Shown: positions 6,139 through 14,800 of the stretch, piece after piece
Layout of the letters: every line of letters begins with the position of its first letter
Position numbering within the stretch: position 1 is the stretch's first letter
Assembly (NCBI GenBank): GCA_030526445.1
Contig: JAUNCV010000027.1
Coordinates: 1-15,794, forward strand
Source of the DNA: Bacteroidales bacterium
Lineage (GTDB): Bacteria > Bacteroidota > Bacteroidia > Bacteroidales > UBA3663
Reading direction: 5' to 3'
DNA length: 15,794 nucleotides
The notes under the pieces: model-generated
Databases searched by the model: none
The model's input: the letters and a program-made list of their open reading frames with translations, nothing else
Told to the model about the DNA's origin: nothing
Program-made: the position numbers and the translations under genes

Positions 6139-9100
6139 TTAAAATTTCACGCTCAAGCCAACCATCCACTGACGCTGTGCAGGAGTATCGAGACCCACAA
6201 TCAGCTTGTTGGTTGAATAACTGTTCACGCCATTCTGCTCGCTGTAATAGCTGGTAGCTTCGGGCGAAATGCCCTTGGTCTTATGCATATAAGGCGAGAA
6301 GAGATAAGCCACATTGTTGCACGAAGCATAGATACGCAGATAGCTGAGATGAAGTGGACTGATGAGCTTCTCTGGGAAAGTGTAGCCGAGGGTGATGTTC
6401 TGAATCTTGAAGTAGGTTGCAGAATAGTAACCAGTAGTTGTCTTAAAGTTGTCGTTCGACTCATTCGAGTCAACACGTGGGAAATCGTTGGTTGGGTTAT
6501 CCTCACGCCAATAGTTTACCCAAATGTTGTTACGACGACCATTCAACTGATTGATATAAAGTTGTTTCTGATAAATTGTAGAAATCAAAGTACCACCAAC
6601 CTGACCATAGGTTACAATATCAAGATCGAAGTTTTTGTAGTTGAAATGGTTGGTCCAACCATACTCAAAATCAGGCTCCATACTGCCAACAAAGGTCTTA
6701 TCTTCGGCATCAATCTTGCCGTCGTTATTCTGATCCTTGATCTTGATATCGCCAGGAACACGACCATACTTAGCAGCCTCGGTCTCCTCGCCCTTCTGCC
6801 AGATGCCCAACTTCTCGTAGTCGTAGATTACATCGATAGGCTGACCTACGAACCAGCCGTTAGCCTCGTTGCGCTCTACACCATCCTGAAGCTTGGTGAG
6901 TTCGTTGCGGTTTATGCCAAGGTTCATATCCATGCTCCATGCAAAACCATCTTTCTGCTGAGGAACAATGTTCTCGGTATGCAAGGTTGCCTCGAAGCCC
7001 ACATTCTTGGTCTCACCAATGTTGGTAAGAATAGTGCTCCAAGAACCAGAAGAAACTGGGAGCGCCTGGTTTACAAGCAGATCGGTTGTTTTCTGAGCAT
7101 AACCATCGAGGGTACCGGAGATTCGACCATTGAGAACGGAGAAGTCGATGCCATAGTTCCAAGATGAGGTGTACTCCCAACCTACATTCTCATTGGCCAA
7201 AGAGCTTGGGTAGTAACCAATATAGTTGCCACCGCTGCCAAAGTTATACTTTACAGGATTGAGCTTAGCCAAGGTGCTGTAGGGAGCAACTGACTGGTTA
7301 GAGGTCTGACCGTAACCAACGCGCAACTTCAGGTTGTCAAGCCAGTTGATATCCTGCATAAAGGCTTCATTCTTGATATTCCATGCCAAAGAAACAGCAG
7401 GATATGAATGCCACTTATGACCCTCAGAAAGCACAGAAGAACCATCGGCACGCCAGGTTACTGTAGCCAAATAGCGACCATCGTAGGCATAGTTGGCACG
7501 AAGCATCCAAGAGAGCAAACCACGCTTATAGCGGTTTGGAGAACCTGCAGATACACCTGCCGAGTTACCCATATTATACCACTTCTGATAATCAGCCACC
7601 ATATCGCTTGCATTATACTGACTCATGGTGTAAGTGGTCTCTTCGGCCGAGAACATAGCAGTAGCACCAATGGTGTGCTTACCGAAACTCTTGTCGAAGT
7701 AAATCAGGTTCTCGACATCGTAGCTGAAGGTGTTGACATTCTGCTCCTTGGCAGAAGAAACACCACCACTCTTTTGTGCAGACTCAGAAGCAAAGAAATT
7801 GCCATACTGATCCTGACTGTAGTTGAAACCTGCATTGACACGATAGCGAAGCCAGTCAACACCAAGCTTGGTCTCAAAATAGGCAGTGCTATAGTTGGTG
7901 AAACGACGACGCTCTTCGCTCCAAAGACTCTTGTCCTTGAAAAGAAGTGGGCTATAAGCCGACTCGATGCCCGAGTTGCCCCAAGGCTGCGCATTGATTG
8001 AGCCATCAGGATTATAGGCAGGAAGAAGTGGAGAAGCCAAGATGGCTGCACCAAGCACATTTGAGGTCTCACCATTGGTGATTGAATAACCGAAACGGGT
8101 GCTGAAACCCATTTTGCCCCAAGTGCCAATCTTGAAATCAGAATTCAAACGACCGCTGATACGGCTGAAATCCTGACCAGGCACAATGGCTTCGGTCTTA
8201 TAGTAGTTAATACCACCCGATGCACTTGCGGCATCGTTACCGCCAGCAATGCTGATATCGTGGCTCTGAGTTACAGAGGTGCGATAGAGCTCATCCTGCC
8301 AGTTGGTGTTAGTGTTGCCACTCTGATCTTCCTGCTCGGCAAAGCCCCAAGCAGTATTGCCTGGCTGTGCCTTATACTGGAGATATTCCTTGGCATTGAA
8401 CACCTTATAAGTCTTCATAGCGTTACCTACGCCCACATAACCATTATAAGTTACCTTGGCCTTCTGTGCGCCCTTGCTCTTGTTGGTCGAAATAAGGATG
8501 ACACCATTGGCACCACGAGAACCATAAATAGCAGTTGCAGAGGCATCCTTCAAGATGTCCATAGACTTGATATCGTCTGGAGCAATATCAGAAAGAGTAC
8601 CACTGAAAGGAATACCATCGAGCACAATGAGAGGATCATTGGATGCGGTAAGCGAGCGAGTACCACGAATGCGGATCTGGCTCTCCTGACCTGGGTGGGT
8701 TGAGGTCTGCTTAATCTGTACACCTGCAACTCGGCCCTGAAGGGCAGCGGCAGCATTGGCAGCAGGCACCTCTTTGAGTGTTGCCTCTTTAACCGATGCA
8801 ATAGAGCCGGTTACGTCGCTTTTCTTAGCAGTACCATAGCCCACGACAACTACTTCGTCGAGCATTTCTTTATCCTCTTCGAGGGTAACCGAAAGATTAG
8901 ATTTAGCCTCAATCACTTTCTTGCGGTAGCCAATGAAAGAAATTTCGAGCATGGAACCCTGAGGCACCTTGAGGGTGAAATTGCCATCAATATCAGAGAT
9001 TGTACCATTGGTAGTTCCCTGCTGAATGATGTTCACACCGGGCATTCCGTCGCCGAGAATGTCAGAAACCGTACCCTTGACATTGATGTCTTGGGCAAAT

Positions 9101-9183
9101 GCTAAAAGTGGCATCATGACCAGCATGAGCACAAACGCAAGAGCCTTTTGGCTCCATTGCCTTTTCATACTTTGTGTTGACAT
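6139..9183 (-). CDS. susC: SusC/RagA-family TonB-dependent outer-membrane transporter
   Basis: The 1014-residue product imports oligosaccharides across the outer membrane. The signal peptide ends AFA at residue 30. A carboxypeptidase-regulatory-like domain follows (about 33-102: GTVSDILGDGMPGVNI and GNFTLKVP), then a TonB-box-like DEVVVVGYG (109-117). The plug domain (about 120-235) has the SusC signature LKDASATAIYGSRGANGVI (211-229). The beta-barrel fills the rest and ends in an aromatic strand (WMVGLSVKF). There is no STN domain before the regulatory-like domain, so control by an anti-sigma factor is unlikely, which fits the neighbouring HTCS. It lies 31 bases after the GH2 stop and 19 bases before susD. 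M6 (9168), just before the basic n-region, is an equally good start. Length and architecture are normal for the family. Confidence 0.96.
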   Translation of the reverse strand: MSTQSMKRQWSQKALAFVLMLVMMPLLAFAQDINVKGTVSDILGDGMPGVNIIQQGTTNGTISDIDGNFTLKVPQGSMLEISFIGYRKKVIEAKSNLSVTLEEDKEMLDEVVVVGYGTAKKSDVTGSIASVKEATLKEVPAANAAAALQGRVAGVQIKQTSTHPGQESQIRIRGTRSLTASNDPLIVLDGIPFSGTLSDIAPDDIKSMDILKDASATAIYGSRGANGVILISTNKSKGAQKAKVTYNGYVGVGNAMKTYKVFNAKEYLQYKAQPGNTAWGFAEQEDQSGNTNTNWQDELYRTSVTQSHDISIAGGNDAASASGGINYYKTEAIVPGQDFSRISGRLNSDFKIGTWGKMGFSTRFGYSITNGETSNVLGAAILASPLLPAYNPDGSINAQPWGNSGIESAYSPLLFKDKSLWSEERRRFTNYSTAYFETKLGVDWLRYRVNAGFNYSQDQYGNFFASESAQKSGGVSSAKEQNVNTFSYDVENLIYFDKSFGKHTIGATAMFSAEETTYTMSQYNASDMVADYQKWYNMGNSAGVSAGSPNRYKRGLLSWMLRANYAYDGRYLATVTWRADGSSVLSEGHKWHSYPAVSLAWNIKNEAFMQDINWLDNLKLRVGYGQTSNQSVAPYSTLAKLNPVKYNFGSGGNYIGYYPSSLANENVGWEYTSSWNYGIDFSVLNGRISGTLDGYAQKTTDLLVNQALPVSSGSWSTILTNIGETKNVGFEATLHTENIVPQQKDGFAWSMDMNLGINRNELTKLQDGVERNEANGWFVGQPIDVIYDYEKLGIWQKGEETEAAKYGRVPGDIKIKDQNNDGKIDAEDKTFVGSMEPDFEYGWTNHFNYKNFDLDIVTYGQVGGTLISTIYQKQLYINQLNGRRNNIWVNYWREDNPTNDFPRVDSNESNDNFKTTTGYYSATYFKIQNITLGYTFPEKLISPLHLSYLRIYASCNNVAYLFSPYMHKTKGISPEATSYYSEQNGVNSYSTNKLIVGLDTPAQRQWMVGLSVKF

Positions 9184-9214
9184 AGTTTGTTTTGTTAAAG
9201 ATGTATTATGTTGG

Positions 9215-11695
9215 TTATTTTATAAGTATTTCCTGAACAAATGGTTGTTCAAAGCCTTCGACATAGAAAAGGACTTTGCCAACACCTGTCTGGTTGGTTG
9301 ATTGTACACGAACAAGACCCTCTCCGAAATAGGAGGTCAACTCTGTGGTTCGCCAAGACTCCATGCGACGCATATCGCCCGATTCAACACCCAGAATACG
9401 GAGCGGGCCTTCGACTTCGACCCTGAACTTACGAGGTTGCATCTGCTGCAGACGACCCTCAGCATCGAGCAATCGCATACGAATATGGCTGATGGTATTG
9501 GGTCGCTGTGGCTGTGGTGTAAAGTCTGTTCTTGGTCGCTGCAACTGCAGGATATCAGCTGCAAGTTCCACCTGAGCAACAGGTCCGTGATTGATGAGCG
9601 AATCGCGCATCACCTCCTTGCCATCCTTATAGCCTACAGCCAAGACTTTGCCCTGACGAGCAGGGAGTTGCAAAGTGATGCAATGGTCGGGATAATCAGC
9701 CGTAACACGAGGCTTGAGCGGCAACTGAGGATTGCTCCACATAGGGAAGAAGAACTGTACAGAGTCGCAAGTGGTGTAGCAGCGAATCTCTACGCATCGC
9801 GAATCAGTGTAAGGCAAATCCCAGGTATCGGCCATAGGTGGATACTGCCAATGGTCGGTGCCGGTTGGCTGATCAAAGCAGTTGTCGCGCACCACCAGTT
9901 TTAGATATTCCTGCTCTGGCTGCCATGCAGGATGATAGAAGGCTGCCTGCGGACGCTCTTTGAGGGTCATATCGAACGGACAAGAGCACCAACCCTTGGC
10001 TGGCCATGGCGAAGACTCGCCCAGATAATCGACACCCGCCCAAACGAATGAGCCGGCAATAAAGTCATTGTCCTTGACAAAGTTCCAGGGATTGTATTCC
10101 ACAAAATCGCGGACAAGGTTTTCGCGAAGACCCGAGTAATAAACGAATGCTTCGGACACAAACATCTTGCGCTGTGGGAAGCGCTTGTGATCAGCCAGCA
10201 TGCGTGGCTCCAGATAGTTGTAGCCTACGAGATCGGCCACATCGGCAATGGCATTCTCGAAGCCCTGCTGGCAAGCGAGCATTGTAGGACGGGAATCGTC
10301 GATGCTCTTCACCACAGCATTAAGCATCTTGGCGCGCTCAACACCCTCGTTGGTCTTAAGCCAAGCTTCGCTCACTTCGTTGCCAATGCTCCATACGATA
10401 ACTGAAGGATGGTTGCGGTCTCGCTCAACCATATCGGTAATATCGCGTATGGCATTATCATCGAAGAAAGGCTCGTAATAGCCTGATTTCCACTTGTCGA
10501 ATGCCTCATCGAGCACCAAAAGGCCCAAAGTGTCGCAAATAGTGAGGAATTCGGACGATGGGGGGTTGTGCGAGGAACGAATAGCATTGCAGCCAATCTC
10601 TTTCAAAGCCTTAAGTCGTCGCAAATAAACCTCCTCAGAAACGGCAACACCCAGGCTACCGACATCTTGATGAAGACACATGCCACGAAGTTTGAGAGGC
10701 TTTTCGTTAAGGAAGAAACCACTATCGGCATCGAAACGAACAGAGCGGAAGCCGAATGAGGTCTCTACTTCGTCGGTAAGACGGCCCTTTTCGTTGCGAA
10801 TCTGTGTACGCACCTTATACATATAAGGATCATCGACCGACCAAAGATGTGGCTGCTTCACCATGAGGTTGTTGCCCTTGCCCTGTGCCACTTTTTTGCC
10901 TTGAGCATCATATATGGCGTGCTGCATTGAGAAAGATTCTCCATGGGCAGTTTCGGCATTGATGATGACCGAACCATCGGTCTTGGCCAAAACAGAGAGA
11001 CCGTTTTCACGAATATGTGTTCGATGAGTAGCTTGTATCCAGACATGACGATAGATGCCGGAGCCTGTGTACCAGCGTGACTGCTCTTCTCGATCGACAT
11101 GAACTACCAGCAGGTTCTCGCCTTTTTTGTTCAGATAGGGAGTCATATCGAACGAGAAACCTGTGTAGCCATACATATGGTGGCCGAGACGATGACCATT
11201 GAGCCAAACGGTGGAACGATGATAAACGCCATCGAAAATAATCTGGTACTCCTCTTTGGCCGACAGGTTAGAGGGAAGTGAAAAGCGTTTCATGTATATG
11301 CCCTGTCCACCGGCAAGGTAACCGGCCGAGCCACCCTGAGCAGCCTCGAAAGGCAGGTAGGAACTCCAGTCGTGAGGAATGTTGACCGACTGGAAACTGT
11401 GAAGGAAGGGAAGATCTTTCTTGTCGAGAGAAAGAGGTGTTTCGGCAGAAGATGCCTGTGCCTGTTCTGGTTCAGTGTCGTCTGTAACTTTGTTGGTTTT
11501 TGAAGAAGCACTCGAGCCCTCAACGGAACTGTCTTCAATGTTCAAAGACTTGAGTGTCTCGATGGCCTTTGCTTTGTCAAAACATAAGAAAAATTGCCAA
11601 CCCTCGTCGAAAGAAAGACGCTGGCGTGCAGAACCTGCCCAAGACTGGACAGGACTAATCATGAGCATTAAAATAAGTAATAGAATGTTTCGCAT
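9215..11695 (-). CDS. Glycoside hydrolase family 2 (beta-galactosidase-like) enzyme
   Basis: The 826-residue product has a Sec signal (1-20) and probably acts in the periplasm. Domains: GH2 sugar-binding jelly roll (about 27-222, with NIPHDW, GIYMKRF, WLNGHRLG, YTGSGIYRHVWI), an Ig-like GH2 domain (about 225-320), the TIM barrel (about 325-590) and C-terminal beta domains. Acid/base is E440 in SIGNEV; the likely nucleophile is E515 in MFVSEAF. HNPPSSEFL (376-384), LDEAFD and FIAGSFVWAGVDYLGE (545-560) are typical of Bacteroides GH2 beta-galactosidase-like enzymes, though other GH2 activities remain possible. A Ser/Glu/Thr-rich stretch of about 40 residues (52-93) interrupts the first domain. 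The ATG at 11695 is chosen over the longer GTG frame from 11740, because the -7 box at 11730-11737 leaves no room for the latter. It heads the operon ahead of susC, which is less usual than susCD leading. Confidence 0.92.
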   Translation of the reverse strand: MRNILLLILMLMISPVQSWAGSARQRLSFDEGWQFFLCFDKAKAIETLKSLNIEDSSVEGSSASSKTNKVTDDTEPEQAQASSAETPLSLDKKDLPFLHSFQSVNIPHDWSSYLPFEAAQGGSAGYLAGGQGIYMKRFSLPSNLSAKEEYQIIFDGVYHRSTVWLNGHRLGHHMYGYTGFSFDMTPYLNKKGENLLVVHVDREEQSRWYTGSGIYRHVWIQATHRTHIRENGLSVLAKTDGSVIINAETAHGESFSMQHAIYDAQGKKVAQGKGNNLMVKQPHLWSVDDPYMYKVRTQIRNEKGRLTDEVETSFGFRSVRFDADSGFFLNEKPLKLRGMCLHQDVGSLGVAVSEEVYLRRLKALKEIGCNAIRSSHNPPSSEFLTICDTLGLLVLDEAFDKWKSGYYEPFFDDNAIRDITDMVERDRNHPSVIVWSIGNEVSEAWLKTNEGVERAKMLNAVVKSIDDSRPTMLACQQGFENAIADVADLVGYNYLEPRMLADHKRFPQRKMFVSEAFVYYSGLRENLVRDFVEYNPWNFVKDNDFIAGSFVWAGVDYLGESSPWPAKGWCSCPFDMTLKERPQAAFYHPAWQPEQEYLKLVVRDNCFDQPTGTDHWQYPPMADTWDLPYTDSRCVEIRCYTTCDSVQFFFPMWSNPQLPLKPRVTADYPDHCITLQLPARQGKVLAVGYKDGKEVMRDSLINHGPVAQVELAADILQLQRPRTDFTPQPQRPNTISHIRMRLLDAEGRLQQMQPRKFRVEVEGPLRILGVESGDMRRMESWRTTELTSYFGEGLVRVQSTNQTGVGKVLFYVEGFEQPFVQEILIK

Positions 11696-11707
11696 AAGAT
11701 ACAAAAA

Positions 11708-11762
11708 TTTCGTGTTATTTTGAGCGGTGCAAAAGTACACAAAAGCTCAAAATAACACGAAA
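11708..11762. repeat. Perfect 18-bp inverted repeat enclosing the GH2-susC-susD promoter
   Basis: TTTCGTGTTATTTTGAGC (11708-11725) and its exact reverse complement (11745-11762) flank a 19-base centre that holds the -7 box. One arm covers the -15 to -35 region and the other starts near the expected transcription start. It suits a DNA-level operator. In read-through RNA from the HTCS gene it could also fold into an 18-bp stem followed by five Us, that is, a terminator whose loop carries the next promoter. Confidence 0.85.
11730..11737 (-). promoter_or_regulatory. -7 promoter box of the GH2-susC-susD operon
   Basis: Read on the minus strand it is TACTTTTG, an exact TAnnTTTG. At the expected -33 distance (21 bases) is TTTC, one base off TTTG, so an activator is probably needed. 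The leader to the GH2 ATG is about 30 bases. Confidence 0.7.
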
Positions 11763-11773
11763 AATAGTATCTC

Positions 11774-11802
11774 AGAAACTTGCACTATTGTCTCAAGTTT
11801 CT
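11774..11802. promoter_or_regulatory. 9-bp inverted repeat upstream of the GH2 promoter, candidate activator site
   Basis: AGAAACTTG (11774-11782) and CAAGTTTCT (11794-11802) are perfect reverse complements around 11 bases. The centre is about 50 bases upstream of the -7 box, a normal distance for an activator such as the AraC-type domain of the HTCS. An alternative pair, AATAGT (11763-11768) with ACTATT (11784-11789), overlaps it. Confidence 0.45.
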
Positions 11803-11821
11803 TATCTACACTGTATATCAA

Positions 11822-14800
11822 TCAGTTACATTTTCCAGCAAGATTATCTCTCCACTGCTTTGGCGCAATGCCATATACCTCTTTGAAGGCTTTGTTAAAA
11901 TATTGGGCATCCTTAAAACCTACCTTCAACGCTATTTCAGAGATACGAACATCTGGGTTTTGAAGTAATTGCTCGGCCTGTTTCAGGCGCACATTTCTGA
12001 TAAAATTCGAAACAGACTGATTGGTCATTTCCTTCATCTTACGATACAGCTGTGCACGGCTGATTCCTACCTGATCGCAAAGCATATCAGCATTCAATTC
12101 GGGGTTGGAGAGTTCCTTGTTTACCACCTGCATGATGCGCTCCATAACACGGTTGTCATAGCTTTCGACCTCAATCTTTTCAAGATGCTTTTCCTGTAAC
12201 TGATGACCTTGATAAAGATTCTTCAATTGTGTACGAAGCACAATCAAGTTGTGAAGTGTCTGCTTGAGAATACTAATATTAAAAGGTTTCGTAACGTAGG
12301 CATCGGCACCAATACCTAAACCCTGAAGAATGGATTTCTCATCGGCTCGTGCCGTTAGCAACGCCACAGGAATATGAGAAAGATGGATATTTTTCTTAAG
12401 TTGTTTGCACAAGGTTATGCCATCCATTTCGGGCATTGTTACATCACTAACAATAGCATTAGGCTGTTTCTCGAAAACGAGTTTTAACGCCTCCTTGCCA
12501 TTGTTGGCGACACGAACCTTAAACTCGGTAGAAAGTTGCTCGATCAGATAATTTCGCATCTCGACATCATCTTCCACAATAAGGATTTCGTGAGCATGAT
12601 AGGTGCGAGATTCTTCCGAAAGATCGTTTGTTTCTTCATTCGACTGTTCTACCTCAGACTCTATTGGTGCAAGAGGCGCCACTTTTGTCACCCTATCGGC
12701 CAATGATTGCATACGATAGGCGTTGCGAAGCATGAGTTCATACTGCTTTTTCCGGTCTGGATCTGTCTCCTGGGCTATCATCTCGTTGAGTGGACTGACG
12801 ATAAGGGAAAGAGGAGTACGGATCTTGTGCGATACAAGACTCATCAGCCTCATCTTGGTTTGGCTATGCCACCAGTTGAAGAATAGGAGAACGAGCCCTA
12901 CAAAGGCCACAATGTAGCATATCACGGCCCAAGGTGTGAGCCACCATGGGTGGCGTATTTCGATCACGAAGGTTTTCTCTTCGGAGTGCGATCGGCCCAT
13001 ATTGGCTGCGTATGTGAATCTGTGTCGGCCCGGATGGAGCTGTGAAAAGTTTACAAGATTTTGCCCTGCAGGTAATTCCTGCCATTCGGAATCATTTATC
13101 TTGTAACTAAAGAATACTTGTGCCGGAGGAAAGTAGTCTGTGAGGCCCAACTCGATAGAGAAGGAATTATCGTCACGGCTGAACGTGCAGAAGTCGGCTT
13201 CATATACAGCTTTCTCCAAGACTGGTTTGCCTCTTGTCTCTGTCTGAGCGGTCACAACGCTGTTATTGGCGTAAAGAGCAGTGATACGAGGAGTCTGCTT
13301 GGGGAGATAAGTCTCAAGACGATTGGGACTGAAACTTGTAATGCCGAAACTGCCACCAAACCACAGGCGGCCGTCGGTTAGTTGCAGAGAGGCTCCTTTC
13401 GAGAAATTGTTGCTGAGCAATTCCACATTCGCATCTTCCGGATGGCATTCTCCTGTAGTAGTGTTGAGACAGGCCAGACCTTCGCTCGTAGAGAACCAAA
13501 GCAAATCTTCCTTCCACGTCTGAATTGCATAGACCGCATTGGAAGGCAGGCCGTCGGTGGTTGTGTAACACGTCAGACTATCATTCTGCAGCGAAAAACC
13601 GACCAAGCCTGCCGAAGTGCCAGCCCAAAGTCTTTGGTGCGCATCCTCTACTATACTATATACAATTCGCTGATCGCATACGTGTATAGGAGGAGATTGA
13701 GGATTACGGGTATTGAAGGCATAGATACCCCCATAGGTACCAACAAGCATATAGCCGCTGGAGGTTCGAGCCAAACAATTCTGCCAGGGATTCATACCTT
13801 CAGTGTTGAGCGAAACTCGTTGCTGGGTGGCAAGATTGTAGCAGAAAAGACCATTGCCCATGGTGGCTAACCAAAGCTGCTGTTCGGCATCTTCGGCCAA
13901 AGCAAAGACTCGGGGTGTGGGATTGGTCAGGTTGAATATCTTGTTTACAGGTTCAAATGCCTTTCCTCCTGCACGAAGATAATAACAGGGAGAGTCGTAT
14001 GAACCCAGCCAAAGTCCACCTTGACTATCTTCGAATAAAGCATTGATGATTGAGGGAGCTTTGAGTTCCTGCCTCGCCGTCCAGTGTTTGCCGGTGGAAT
14101 CGACATGAAACAGGCCGTCGCCATCAGTACCGACCCAATAGCCGCCATTCATTATGTCGGGACACATGGAGAGAATGGCTCCGCTGCCCAATAAGGCGCC
14201 TTCGGGATTGTTTGACAACAGATTGAACAATGGCTCCTTTGAACTTGACAGGATAATTCCCTGCTGATAAAGACCCATCCAAAGGTTGTCTTCATCATCT
14301 TTGAGAAGTCTGTGAACCTTGGGGCTCGCAATATTCAGAGAGCCCAGGTGTGTACTGTCTTGATGTATGATGCCTCTGGCAGGATCCAAACAGAAAAGGC
14401 CATTGCCATCGGTTCCGATAAGAAGTTGGTCCTCATCGATATACAATACTGAGATGATAGAGGCATCACCAATCTGTCCATGTTCGATAAGAGGGATAAG
14501 TTTGTTGTGTTCAACTTTGTACAAAGCATTCTTGTCGGCAAAGTAAATACCCTTGTTGGCATCGGAAAGCATGATTCTCTGGCCGCCATCGTCATCTTTC
14601 GGCAAAGGAATCCTACTCAAACGGCTTCCCCCAGGAATAGCATATTCTTCCGCTACGCCTTCACGATACATCCAGAGATTTCCATGCTCATTTTGCTGAA
14701 CATGGCCTGACTTGTGGGTAGGAAGTGACCAGTTCAGAGAGTCAAATCTAAGCTGGTTATCTGTATCATTTACACGAACCAAATAGGGTTTGGGGCTGAT

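Noticed and set aside
6283..7167. Plus-strand open frame of 294 codons
   Set aside because: Antisense shadow of the susC barrel region, no recognisable motif.
11696..11740. 15-residue N-terminal extension of GH2 from GTG 11740
   Set aside because: It would begin upstream of the -7 box at 11730-11737 and place residues before a good signal peptide that starts at 11695.
11708..11762. Invertible promoter (phase variation) between inverted repeats
   Set aside because: The repeats would fit, but the 19-base centre is much shorter than known invertible promoters and no recombinase gene is present. An operator or terminator is simpler.
12593..12680. Kinase ATPase domain hidden by a frameshift in the HTCS gene
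   Set aside because: Fewer than 100 bases separate the HisKA and receiver domains, too few to encode that domain in any frame, and the reading frame is continuous.
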